From NCBI GenBank assembly GCA_003565555.1, contig PXBH01000086.1, positions 1 through 63,230 on the forward strand: a DNA stretch of 63,230 nt, in the 5' to 3' direction. A program made the position numbers and the translations under genes. The DNA comes from Cryomorphaceae bacterium. Its GTDB lineage: Bacteria > Bacteroidota > Bacteroidia > Flavobacteriales_D > Cryomorphaceae. Below are positions 42,628 to 50,089 of this stretch, piece by piece (the first letter of the stretch is position 1; the number at the start of each line of letters is the position of its first letter). Below the pieces are notes generated by a model. The model made no database searches. It was not told where the DNA came from and saw only the letters and a program-made list of their open reading frames with translations.

Positions 42628-43679
42628 AAGCAGAAGAAGTTCAGGACGCCGGGCGCGGCACTGCACCCGTGATCTTCATTACAGGCAATTCCAGAAGCGG
42701 AACTACCCTTATGATGCGCGTCATGAACAACCATGAGGAAGTACATGCCATCAACGAGCCCCACTTTTTTGAGAAACTCTGGTCACCCGCCGATGCCGGG
42801 AAGGTGATCACTGAGGCGGAGGCTGTGCAACTTGCTGAAAAGCTTTTTACCGGACAGCGTGACGGCTTTTTTGAGCGCCCCGAGGTGCACGGTCACAAGT
42901 ATGCGGAAGAAATCCGCCGCTTGCTCGGCACTCCTTACCGCCCCTTGTCGCGTATGGCGCTTTACAAGGCATTTATGCAGTATGAAGCCCTGGTCAACGG
43001 GAAAACACGCCCCTGTGAAAAGACGCCGCAAAATGTATTTTACATCGGCGAAATCCTCACCCATTTTCCCGAAGCGCGTGTGATCAACATGCTGCGCGAT
43101 CCGCGCGGGGTCTTGCTTTCGCAAAAAAAGAAGTGGAAACGCCGCTCCCTCGGTGCGAATTTCATCACGCCTCGGGAGGTACTGAGGCTTCGGGTGAATT
43201 ACCACCCACTCACTATGAGCAAGCTTTGGAATGCTTCCTACCGCGCCGCGGAACAATATGCAGACCATCCGCGGGTGATGACGGTGAAATTTGAAAACAT
43301 GCTTCGGGATCCCGAGGAAGAACTGCGGAGAATATGTGCCTTCATCGGGCTGCCTTACATGCAGTGCATGCTCGATGTACCCCATGCGGGATCCTCTACG
43401 GAAGCCGACGACCGCAGCAAGAAAGGCATCAAATCGGGGAGGGCGGAAAAAACCTGGACTGAACGCGGATTGAACCTTACCGAGATTCACTTGTGCCAGA
43501 AAATTTGCGGAGAATGCATGCGGAGCGCCGGGTATGAATTGCTCCCTGTAAAACCCGACCCCATCAAGTTGGCCTATTACTTGGCGGCCTTTCCCGTAAA
43601 GCTCGGATTGGCACTCCTGTTTAACCTCAACAGAATGCGCAGCGTAGGCGACACCCTCAAACGCCGCTTAAAACCGTGA
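42624..43679 (+). CDS. PAPS-dependent sulfotransferase D (distinct family)
   Basis: A 351-residue protein starting at a GTG in a GTGA overlap with C. The 5'-phosphosulfate loop is GNSRSGTTL (21-29), followed by the acceptor-side CEKTPQN (131-137) and the 3'-phosphate motif LRDPRGVLLS with Arg158 and Ser166. EKTP plus RDPRG is characteristic of the Sulfotransfer_3 group (including tyrosylprotein and carbohydrate sulfotransferases), so D is not a recent duplicate of A-C. The stop overlaps the start of the WecG-type gene (GTGA). An unusual Lys/Arg-rich patch (QKKKWKRRS) follows the 3'-phosphate motif. Confidence 0.88.
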   Translation: MKAEEVQDAGRGTAPVIFITGNSRSGTTLMMRVMNNHEEVHAINEPHFFEKLWSPADAGKVITEAEAVQLAEKLFTGQRDGFFERPEVHGHKYAEEIRRLLGTPYRPLSRMALYKAFMQYEALVNGKTRPCEKTPQNVFYIGEILTHFPEARVINMLRDPRGVLLSQKKKWKRRSLGANFITPREVLRLRVNYHPLTMSKLWNASYRAAEQYADHPRVMTVKFENMLRDPEEELRRICAFIGLPYMQCMLDVPHAGSSTEADDRSKKGIKSGRAEKTWTERGLNLTEIHLCQKICGECMRSAGYELLPVKPDPIKLAYYLAAFPVKLGLALLFNLNRMRSVGDTLKRRLKP

Positions 43680-44461
43680 AAATGAGGCGGGTCGAAATGT
43701 TCGGATTGAATTTTTGCGCTGCGGAATCTTTGCAAGCCGTGCTCGCTGATGTATGGAACACCGATGTAGGCGATATTTCGGGGCTTCCGCTCATGATTAC
43801 GCCGAATGTAGACCAAATCGTAAAACTGTCTAAGCCGGAGCACGCGGATCTGGCCCGAGCCCTCGGCGAAGCGCACTGGATCTTGCCCGACGGGCAGCCT
43901 CTGGTCGCCGTGAGCAAGCTCAAAGGCGGCCGATATCGCATGCCTGCAAGGCTTCCCGGCAGCGATTTTTTCCCCATGATCTGGAAGCAAATTTGCCGTT
44001 CGGACAAGGCGGCGGCCTTCGTACTTCCGAGCGCAGCACTCGGCGAGGCTTTCGAGGGCGAACATGACCGCGTATTCTGGCACGCCCCGCCCTATTTCAG
44101 CGCTGATGACAAGGCTGAGGCGGAGAAGACCATACTTGCCGCCGCGGAAATTTGCAAGAGCAAAAAACCGGAATTCTTATTCCTGGGGCTCGGCTTTCCT
44201 AAGCAGGAGATCATAGCACTCGGCGTCTTGGATCGTTTGAAAGCAGAAGGCTTGCCCCTGCCGAAGACTTTTCTGCTCGGCGCCTCGTTCGAATTTTATT
44301 TCGGAATGAAAAAGCGTGCGCCGAAGATCTGGCAAAAGCTGGGTCTGGAATTTCTTCACCGCTTTCTCTCTGAGCCCAAGCGCATGTTCCGGCGGTATTT
44401 TGTAGATGACTTGGCTTTCCTGCCCATTGCAGGTCGGGAACTTTTTTCGAAAAGACGTTAA
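43676..44461 (+). CDS. WecG/TagA/CpsF-family glycosyltransferase
   Basis: A GT26 glycosyltransferase that adds the second or a later sugar (ManNAc, ManNAcA, glucuronate or similar in known members) to a lipid-linked intermediate at the inner membrane. The 261 residues have the family marks TPNVDQIVKLS, the WILPDGQPLV segment with its conserved Asp-Gly (near residue 65), and FLGLGFPKQE. It starts at a GTG overlapping the stop of sulfotransferase D (an ATG two codons later is possible) and is the last gene of the plus-strand block, 23 bases from the convergent GT4 gene. Confidence 0.9.
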   Translation: MKMRRVEMFGLNFCAAESLQAVLADVWNTDVGDISGLPLMITPNVDQIVKLSKPEHADLARALGEAHWILPDGQPLVAVSKLKGGRYRMPARLPGSDFFPMIWKQICRSDKAAAFVLPSAALGEAFEGEHDRVFWHAPPYFSADDKAEAEKTILAAAEICKSKKPEFLFLGLGFPKQEIIALGVLDRLKAEGLPLPKTFLLGASFEFYFGMKKRAPKIWQKLGLEFLHRFLSEPKRMFRRYFVDDLAFLPIAGRELFSKRR

Positions 44462-44484
44462 GCGGTAAAATTAAGTTCGGAGGC

Positions 44485-45672
44485 TCAGCTCAGCAACTGA
44501 TTCAAGTCTCGGTCATGGGCTTCGAGCAGTGCCGCCCATGAATACTTGCGCGCTGTACTTCGCGCGGCTTTTTGCATGCTTTCCCACTTGGCCCGGTCCG
44601 TGAGCAGGGCGAGGATATGATCGACCTGTTCACCTGCGTCCGCGGTGCAATAGAGCTCTCTGCCCGATGTGATGTCCAGTCCCTCCGTGCCGATCGGTGT
44701 GGTTACCACCGGAATGCCCCGGTAAAGCGCATTGAGCAGCTTGACTTTAATGCCGCTGCCGAAACGCAGAGGAATAACGAATACGCGCCCCTTTCGGTGG
44801 TAGGGTTCGAGGTCTCGGATGAAGCCCGTCAATGTGATGTTATGCCCGTCTGCCGCGGCCTTCACGATGCGTTCGTCAGGATTTTTACCGATGATGTAGA
44901 AACGGGTTTCGGGTTCGCGCCTCAATACTTCCGGCCATACCTCCTTTAGGAACCACAGAATTCCGTCCACATTCGCTTCCCAAGTGAGTGTGCCGATGAA
45001 AATGAGGGCTTTCTCCGTTTCGGAAAATTCGGTATCGGGGAGCTCAAGCATTTCATCTTCGCCCAGATGGTAGGTCACTTTCATTTTCTCCTCCGGTACA
45101 CCGATCTTTTTCAGCTCGAGGATATCGTTCGGTGCGGCCAGTACAAGATCTGCGTGCTCGGCGTATTTGCGTTCCGTGCGTTTGATCCGAGCAGCCTCGG
45201 CGCGCAGCACTGTTTTTTTAAGCGGATTAGATTCAATTTCAGCGAGTCTTTCCCACATCACATACTCCGCGTTGTGCTCGTGCAAGACTACCTTGGCCCG
45301 CGTTTTGCGCGGTACAAACTGTCCCGTTTCGTAGTGGTCAACGAAGATGAGGTCTGCACGCTGCGCAACCTCTTCTGCTTTCTTTTTCAGCCGTGCGTCG
45401 AAATTGCGGTATATGTTGAGCGTACCGGAAACGAGATAACTGCGCACGAGGTTGAGCGGCGTTCTCGGACGCTCCACAGGCACTGCGAATACCTCTACAT
45501 CGGGAAGAGCGTCTTTAAAGGCAGACAAATGGTCTGCGTCATCGTTTTTCAGCGGGCATACCAGATGTACATCGTGCTTTTTCGCAAAATGGTTGATTAG
45601 CCTCCAAGACTTAATCACCCCCCCGCTCACGGGCGGGTAGGGCAATTGCGTCGTGAGAAAAAGGATACGCAT
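44485..45672 (-). CDS. GT4-family glycosyltransferase
   Basis: A retaining, GT-B-fold glycosyltransferase of 395 residues that should add one sugar of the repeat unit in the cytoplasm. The N-terminus LFLTTQLPYPPVSGG carries the acceptor-side glycine loop, and the C-terminal donor half shows FIGTLTWEANVDG and RFGSGIKVKLLNALYRGIPVVTTPIGTEG, the usual sugar-nucleotide region. It begins six bases downstream of the Wzc-like gene on the minus strand. With WecG it is the only other glycosyltransferase in the locus besides the initiating enzyme, so the backbone may be only about three sugars unless genes elsewhere contribute. Confidence 0.9.
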   Translation of the reverse strand: MRILFLTTQLPYPPVSGGVIKSWRLINHFAKKHDVHLVCPLKNDDADHLSAFKDALPDVEVFAVPVERPRTPLNLVRSYLVSGTLNIYRNFDARLKKKAEEVAQRADLIFVDHYETGQFVPRKTRAKVVLHEHNAEYVMWERLAEIESNPLKKTVLRAEAARIKRTERKYAEHADLVLAAPNDILELKKIGVPEEKMKVTYHLGEDEMLELPDTEFSETEKALIFIGTLTWEANVDGILWFLKEVWPEVLRREPETRFYIIGKNPDERIVKAAADGHNITLTGFIRDLEPYHRKGRVFVIPLRFGSGIKVKLLNALYRGIPVVTTPIGTEGLDITSGRELYCTADAGEQVDHILALLTDRAKWESMQKAARSTARKYSWAALLEAHDRDLNQLLS

Positions 45673-45678
45673 TTCGTA

Positions 45679-48081
45679 TCAGACCCTCGTAAACAGTCTG
45701 CGGATACTTCCGAAAAGGCCCCAGGGCTTGTTTACCGTGTACTTCGGTCGGCGCTTGAAGAGGCTCAAGCTTTCTTCATCGTCGAAGGTATCGGTCACTA
45801 CGAAGAGGGGATCGGAGAGAATACCTTCCAGAACTTGGTCCCTGAGGTGGCTCATTTCACCGTAGCCGGTTACGTTTCTGCGCAGCACGACGATGCTCGC
45901 ATCTGCTGCATTGAGCAGGTAGAGCGCGGCGCTGAGGTTGCCGTAAGGAGAGGTATCGACGATCACCTTATCGTACTCCGCTTTGGCTTTTTCCAAGAGT
46001 TCCGCAGCCGCTTTAATTTCGCGGTCGGTGAGATCCGTGCGCTTTCCGAATTCTGCGACGTGGAGATTGTCGGTTCCGGAAGGCATGCAGGCCTCCTCCA
46101 AGCTGATTTTGCCTTCGAGCACATCAAACATCGTCTCGGGCTGACCGAGCTTGAAGTTCTTCTTTGCCGAGGGGTTCTTGAAATTCGCATCGACAATCAA
46201 GGTTTTGTAACCCATTTGGGCATAACGAACACCGAGCATTGATGCCATAAAGGTCTTCCCGTTTTTGGAGGAAGGAGCCCCGAGGGCGATCATTCCCGAA
46301 TCGGGACGGTGACGCTGCAGGCTGTACTGCACGTTGGAAAGATTTTGCGCAAGCGTGGATTGCGGGTAAGCCATCAACTCAGTAGGCTTGGTAATATTGG
46401 TGTGGAATACCTCCCCGAGCACCAAGGCTCCGGGCAGGTGGCGCCGCACATCTGTGAGGTTGTCGAGTTTCGTATTAAACACCCACTTGATGAAGAGATA
46501 AATAAACCCGAACAGCAGTCCGAATATGATCGCTGCGATGATGGTAATCGGCAGGAAGGGCAGCTTCGGGTCTACTGTGGTCAGGAAAGGGGGCTCGATG
46601 ATGGAAAAATCCGGAGTAGTGGATACCAAAAGCATTTGGGCTTCTGATTTTTTCTCCATCAGGGTGATATAGAGTTTTTCATTCACCCGGAAGAACCGCT
46701 CCATTTCCATAAGTTCGCGGTGGGCCCTGGGCAGCTCACTGGCTTCCTCCTGCATTTGGCGAATCCGCGAATCCAAGTTTTCGATCATCATTTTATTGCT
46801 CGACTTGAATCCGGAGATGGAGCGCATGATGGTGGCTCGGTTAGACTCGATTTTTCCCTGCAGCTGCTTGTAGATGGGGTTGTCTCTCGTTCCCATGGCC
46901 TCTATATTTCTCATCTCTTGCTGAGCCGTAACGAGATCGTCGGTGAGGCGGATGATCAGCTCATCTTTGATGCCGAATGCCTGAGGCGAGATCAATGATT
47001 CGTAATCATCGGATTCTTTCAGGAATTCTTCCAGGTAGTTGTAGTACCGGTCTTTCACCATGTGGTTTACCTTCTTGTTCTCGAGGTTCACTGACTGCTC
47101 CAAAAGCAGGGTTCCCTCGCGGTTCAGGCTGGTGATGGACCGTTCTGTTTTGTATTCTTCAATCTGTGCGCCGCTTGTGGTGAGCCGCTGCTCGGTTTCC
47201 GCTATTTCTTGCTCGAGAAATTCAATGGCATGCCGCAGCGGACGAGTTTTGTTCTCAATGTGATTGGCGATGAATGTTTTGCCGAGAACGTCCAAAAACT
47301 CGAGCTGACGCGCGGGAGATCCGCCGGCAAGGTACAGCCCGAACACGGTGGATTCCAATTCTTCCTGCTCTACTTCCATGGAGTTGATGATGTCCAAGGT
47401 CGCGGCATTGGCATCGCGAATGATAAAACCGAATTTGGAATCGAAGATATCGTGCCTTTTGGTGATCATCGGATTCGCGGCGGTGTCGGCAGGGAGAATG
47501 CGGAATTTGGTCTGATCGAAGCGAATCCACTCGCCGAAATTGAATGTGCCGGTGATTTCGTAGTCATTATCAGATACGGGATATTTGCCTTTTACTTCCA
47601 GGCTGTAGGTATTGAAGTCGTCAAAGCTCACCTTGAAAAGCTCGCTGTAAGGAGTTTCATAGTCTTTAAATGACATATAACTCGAGTCGAGCTCGACGAT
47701 AAAAGGCGCCGTCTTGTGCAGCTCAGTGTTGAAAAGACCGCGCTTGTAGTAGGTGATCAGCCCGACATTTTCAACGGATTTCCTCAGCAAGGGATAACTC
47801 CGCAGCACAACCTTTTGATTGTTGTAAAAGTAATCGTCTGTCTTGACCAGAGATTGCATCATAGACATGATCGTTCCGGGGTCGTCCGGCCCTTTCGGTT
47901 TATTGATCATGATGGAGGTTTTGGCCTCATAACGGGGCGGGAAGCTGAGCTGGAACACGGCTCCGATGACAATCCATCCGGCCAACATCAGCATCACAAC
48001 GGGCCATCCGCGCTTGAAGCGGTTGATGACTCCCCTGAAGTCTACTTCCTCCCGGCGCAATATTTCTTTTTCGTTAATCAT
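45679..48081 (-). CDS. Wzc-like polysaccharide co-polymerase with BY-kinase-type domain
   Basis: An 800-residue inner-membrane protein controlling polymer length and export. A Wzz domain has helices near residues 31-50 and 510-535 flanking a long periplasmic coiled-coil region; the cytoplasmic ATPase domain follows (about 590-770). The P-loop is APSSKNGKTF, but the Walker A' strand reads VDANFKNP, replacing the second Asp and the Arg of the usual DxDxR, and Walker B is VIVDTSPYG. The usual C-terminal tyrosine cluster is absent: only one Tyr occurs in the last 25 residues. Autokinase activity is therefore doubtful. It lies between the Wza-like gene (two bases upstream) and the GT4 gene. Confidence 0.88.
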   Translation of the reverse strand: MINEKEILRREEVDFRGVINRFKRGWPVVMLMLAGWIVIGAVFQLSFPPRYEAKTSIMINKPKGPDDPGTIMSMMQSLVKTDDYFYNNQKVVLRSYPLLRKSVENVGLITYYKRGLFNTELHKTAPFIVELDSSYMSFKDYETPYSELFKVSFDDFNTYSLEVKGKYPVSDNDYEITGTFNFGEWIRFDQTKFRILPADTAANPMITKRHDIFDSKFGFIIRDANAATLDIINSMEVEQEELESTVFGLYLAGGSPARQLEFLDVLGKTFIANHIENKTRPLRHAIEFLEQEIAETEQRLTTSGAQIEEYKTERSITSLNREGTLLLEQSVNLENKKVNHMVKDRYYNYLEEFLKESDDYESLISPQAFGIKDELIIRLTDDLVTAQQEMRNIEAMGTRDNPIYKQLQGKIESNRATIMRSISGFKSSNKMMIENLDSRIRQMQEEASELPRAHRELMEMERFFRVNEKLYITLMEKKSEAQMLLVSTTPDFSIIEPPFLTTVDPKLPFLPITIIAAIIFGLLFGFIYLFIKWVFNTKLDNLTDVRRHLPGALVLGEVFHTNITKPTELMAYPQSTLAQNLSNVQYSLQRHRPDSGMIALGAPSSKNGKTFMASMLGVRYAQMGYKTLIVDANFKNPSAKKNFKLGQPETMFDVLEGKISLEEACMPSGTDNLHVAEFGKRTDLTDREIKAAAELLEKAKAEYDKVIVDTSPYGNLSAALYLLNAADASIVVLRRNVTGYGEMSHLRDQVLEGILSDPLFVVTDTFDDEESLSLFKRRPKYTVNKPWGLFGSIRRLFTRV

Positions 48082-48083
48082 GA

Positions 48084-48872
48084 TCAGTCTGCAATTAAGA
48101 TGTAAATGGTAATCGCCGAAAGCAGTAAGCCGATGGCATTAAACACGTTGTTGACATCGCGCGTGGCGTATTTCTTACGCTTTTGCGGTTTCACCAAAAG
48201 CACGTCATTCGGCTGCAGGAAGAAATTCGGATTGTCCAAAAGGTTTTGGTCGGTCAGGTCCACGGAGTACAAGTGGTTTTTGCCGTCCCTGTTTCTGATG
48301 ATCTTTACCTCCTCTCGGCTGGCGAAGTCTGTGGCATCATTTGCCAGACCCATGGCTTCAAAGATGTTGAGCTTGTGGTTGTACACGGGATATCGCCCCG
48401 GCCTGTTTACCTCACCGAGCACGGTGACGAAATAGTTCAGCAGAAATACTTTGATGGCCGGTTCGGAGAAAACCCTGCTCGCGGCCCGATCTATAGCAAG
48501 ATGGGCATCGAATATGGTCAGTCCTCCCACAGGCACCGTGCCGATGGTCGGGAGGTCCACGGTGCCGTCTTCGGCCACGGTGAATCCCGCCAGAATGGGC
48601 AGCATTTGGACGATCCGCGTGTCGTTCATAAAATTCTCGTCCAAGCGGCCGAGGGATTGCGACAATTGAGGATGATCGGATTTGACGTAAAGTACATCTC
48701 CGGCCTCGATCTTATAGTCTTCTTGAAGCGCGGAAAAAACTGTGTCCGCCAAGTAGTTGTGCGGCTTCTTTTGGTCGTAATCCTGCACATATACGATCCG
48801 CTTGTTTGAAATACAAGAGGCCATCAATGCGCCGACCGCGATGACGAAGAAAAATTTTGAGAAAGTTTTCAT
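48084..48872 (-). CDS. Wza-like polysaccharide export lipoprotein
   Basis: An outer-membrane polysaccharide export (PES/SLBB) protein, 262 residues. The signal peptide ends in the lipobox MASC (Cys20). YKIEAGDVLYVK begins the PES domain (about 52), GEVNRPGRYPVYN begins a SLBB domain, and FLQPNDVLLVKPQKRKKY precedes a hydrophobic C-terminal helix (about 241-260) expected to cross the membrane. It is shorter than E. coli Wza (379) but normal for Bacteroidota. It heads the minus-strand unit with the Wzc-like and GT4 genes and is divergent from cysQ. Confidence 0.92.
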   Translation of the reverse strand: MKTFSKFFFVIAVGALMASCISNKRIVYVQDYDQKKPHNYLADTVFSALQEDYKIEAGDVLYVKSDHPQLSQSLGRLDENFMNDTRIVQMLPILAGFTVAEDGTVDLPTIGTVPVGGLTIFDAHLAIDRAASRVFSEPAIKVFLLNYFVTVLGEVNRPGRYPVYNHKLNIFEAMGLANDATDFASREEVKIIRNRDGKNHLYSVDLTDQNLLDNPNFFLQPNDVLLVKPQKRKKYATRDVNNVFNAIGLLLSAITIYILIAD

Positions 48873-49277
48873 TTAAGGGGATAGGTTTTGTCAACTTGGA
48901 GCGAATTTAAAAATAGGTACGGGATTCACACGATGTGCCCGCACATTCATTCGCTCGTACTTATTCGTATCAATCCTGTTTTTTGTTTCATTCGGAGCGT
49001 ATGCGCCCGATGACGTAACTTCGTACTTACATCTAATCAGCAAATTGGGCCCGAAAATTCAGCGCAAACATACTCTGTTTTTTCGAACATGTAAAGGATT
49101 GGTTTTCGGAAATTTTTTCTCACCCGAACCCGATGAAATCCTTGCGGATAACTGACATGACGTCGTTTCTTGCCGCCGGGCAGTAAAAAAATGCCGCTCG
49201 GCGCCCGCTGTGCATCGTATTTCTTACACGTTGTTTATCTTGCGCCCGGCTAATAACGGGTCAAACACATAAAATCC
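48873..49277. other. 405-base divergent control region, Wza-like gene / cysQ
   Basis: No gene found. The strand toward cysQ contains TATCTTGCG, close to TAnnTTTG, about 40 bases before its ATG, after a TTG. Toward the Wza-like gene TAAATTCG lies near 48901-48908 on the minus strand. A short GC-rich inverted segment (GGGCA...TGCCG around 49177-49195) surrounds a run of A. These are weak individually. Confidence 0.35.
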
Positions 49278-50069
49278 ATGAAGAACCTTTTGAACATTGC
49301 CGTGAATGCTGCCCTTGAGGGTGGTGCGGAAATTCTCGAAGTTTATAACTCTGATTTTGCCGTTGAGACCAAGGACGATAAGTCGCCCCTGACCCTTGCT
49401 GATAAGCGTGCCCACGAAAAGATTTGTGCACATTTGGAAGCTACCGAGATCCCCGTACTGAGCGAAGAGGGAAGTGCTGTTCCTTACGAAGAGCGCAGCA
49501 CTTGGAAGCGGTTTTGGATGGTTGACCCGCTCGACGGCACCAAGGAATTTGTAAAGCGCAACGGAGAGTTTACCGTTAATATCGCTTTGATCGAGGACGG
49601 TCATCCCGTGGCCGGTGTCATCTATGTTCCCGTGAAGAAAGACCTCTATGCGGGTATCGTCGGTGACGGTGCATTTAAAGCAACAGATGTAGCACCGAAC
49701 GCTGCAGCAGATTACGAAGGTTTGAAACGTACGGCACAGGCCATCCCTTTTCCGAAAAACGGGAAGCCCTTTACCGCCGTCGGGAGTCGGTCACACATGT
49801 CGGAAGAAACCCAAGCTTTCTTTGCCGAGCTCCGCGAAAAGCACGGAACCGTGGAAGTTGTATCGATGGGAAGTTCGCTGAAAATTTGCCTTGTGGCGGA
49901 GGGAGTGGCCGATATTTATCCCCGCTTTGCACCCACGATGGAGTGGGACACAGCTGCGGGCCACGCCATAGCACGTGCCGCGGGAAAAGAAATAACGGAC
50001 CGCAAAACGGGTAAGCCGATGCGGTACAACAAAGAAAATCTGCTCAACAATTGGTTCGTGGTTCAGTGA
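49278..50069 (+). CDS. cysQ: 3'(2'),5'-bisphosphate nucleotidase CysQ
   Basis: Hydrolyses 3'-phosphoadenosine 5'-phosphate (PAP), the inhibitory by-product of PAPS-dependent sulfotransferases, to AMP. The 263 residues have the inositol-monophosphatase fold: the Glu pair in VLSEEGS, the metal motif DPLDGTKEF and the C-terminal signature EWDTAAGHAIARAAG. It is cytosolic and Mg-dependent. The gene faces the Wza-like gene across 405 bases and closes the locus that cysCDN opens. It is convergent with the protease gene, 20 bases between stops. Confidence 0.94.
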   Translation: MKNLLNIAVNAALEGGAEILEVYNSDFAVETKDDKSPLTLADKRAHEKICAHLEATEIPVLSEEGSAVPYEERSTWKRFWMVDPLDGTKEFVKRNGEFTVNIALIEDGHPVAGVIYVPVKKDLYAGIVGDGAFKATDVAPNAAADYEGLKRTAQAIPFPKNGKPFTAVGSRSHMSEETQAFFAELREKHGTVEVVSMGSSLKICLVAEGVADIYPRFAPTMEWDTAAGHAIARAAGKEITDRKTGKPMRYNKENLLNNWFVVQ

Positions 50070-50089
50070 GTACGGCGCGTTAAGAACAC

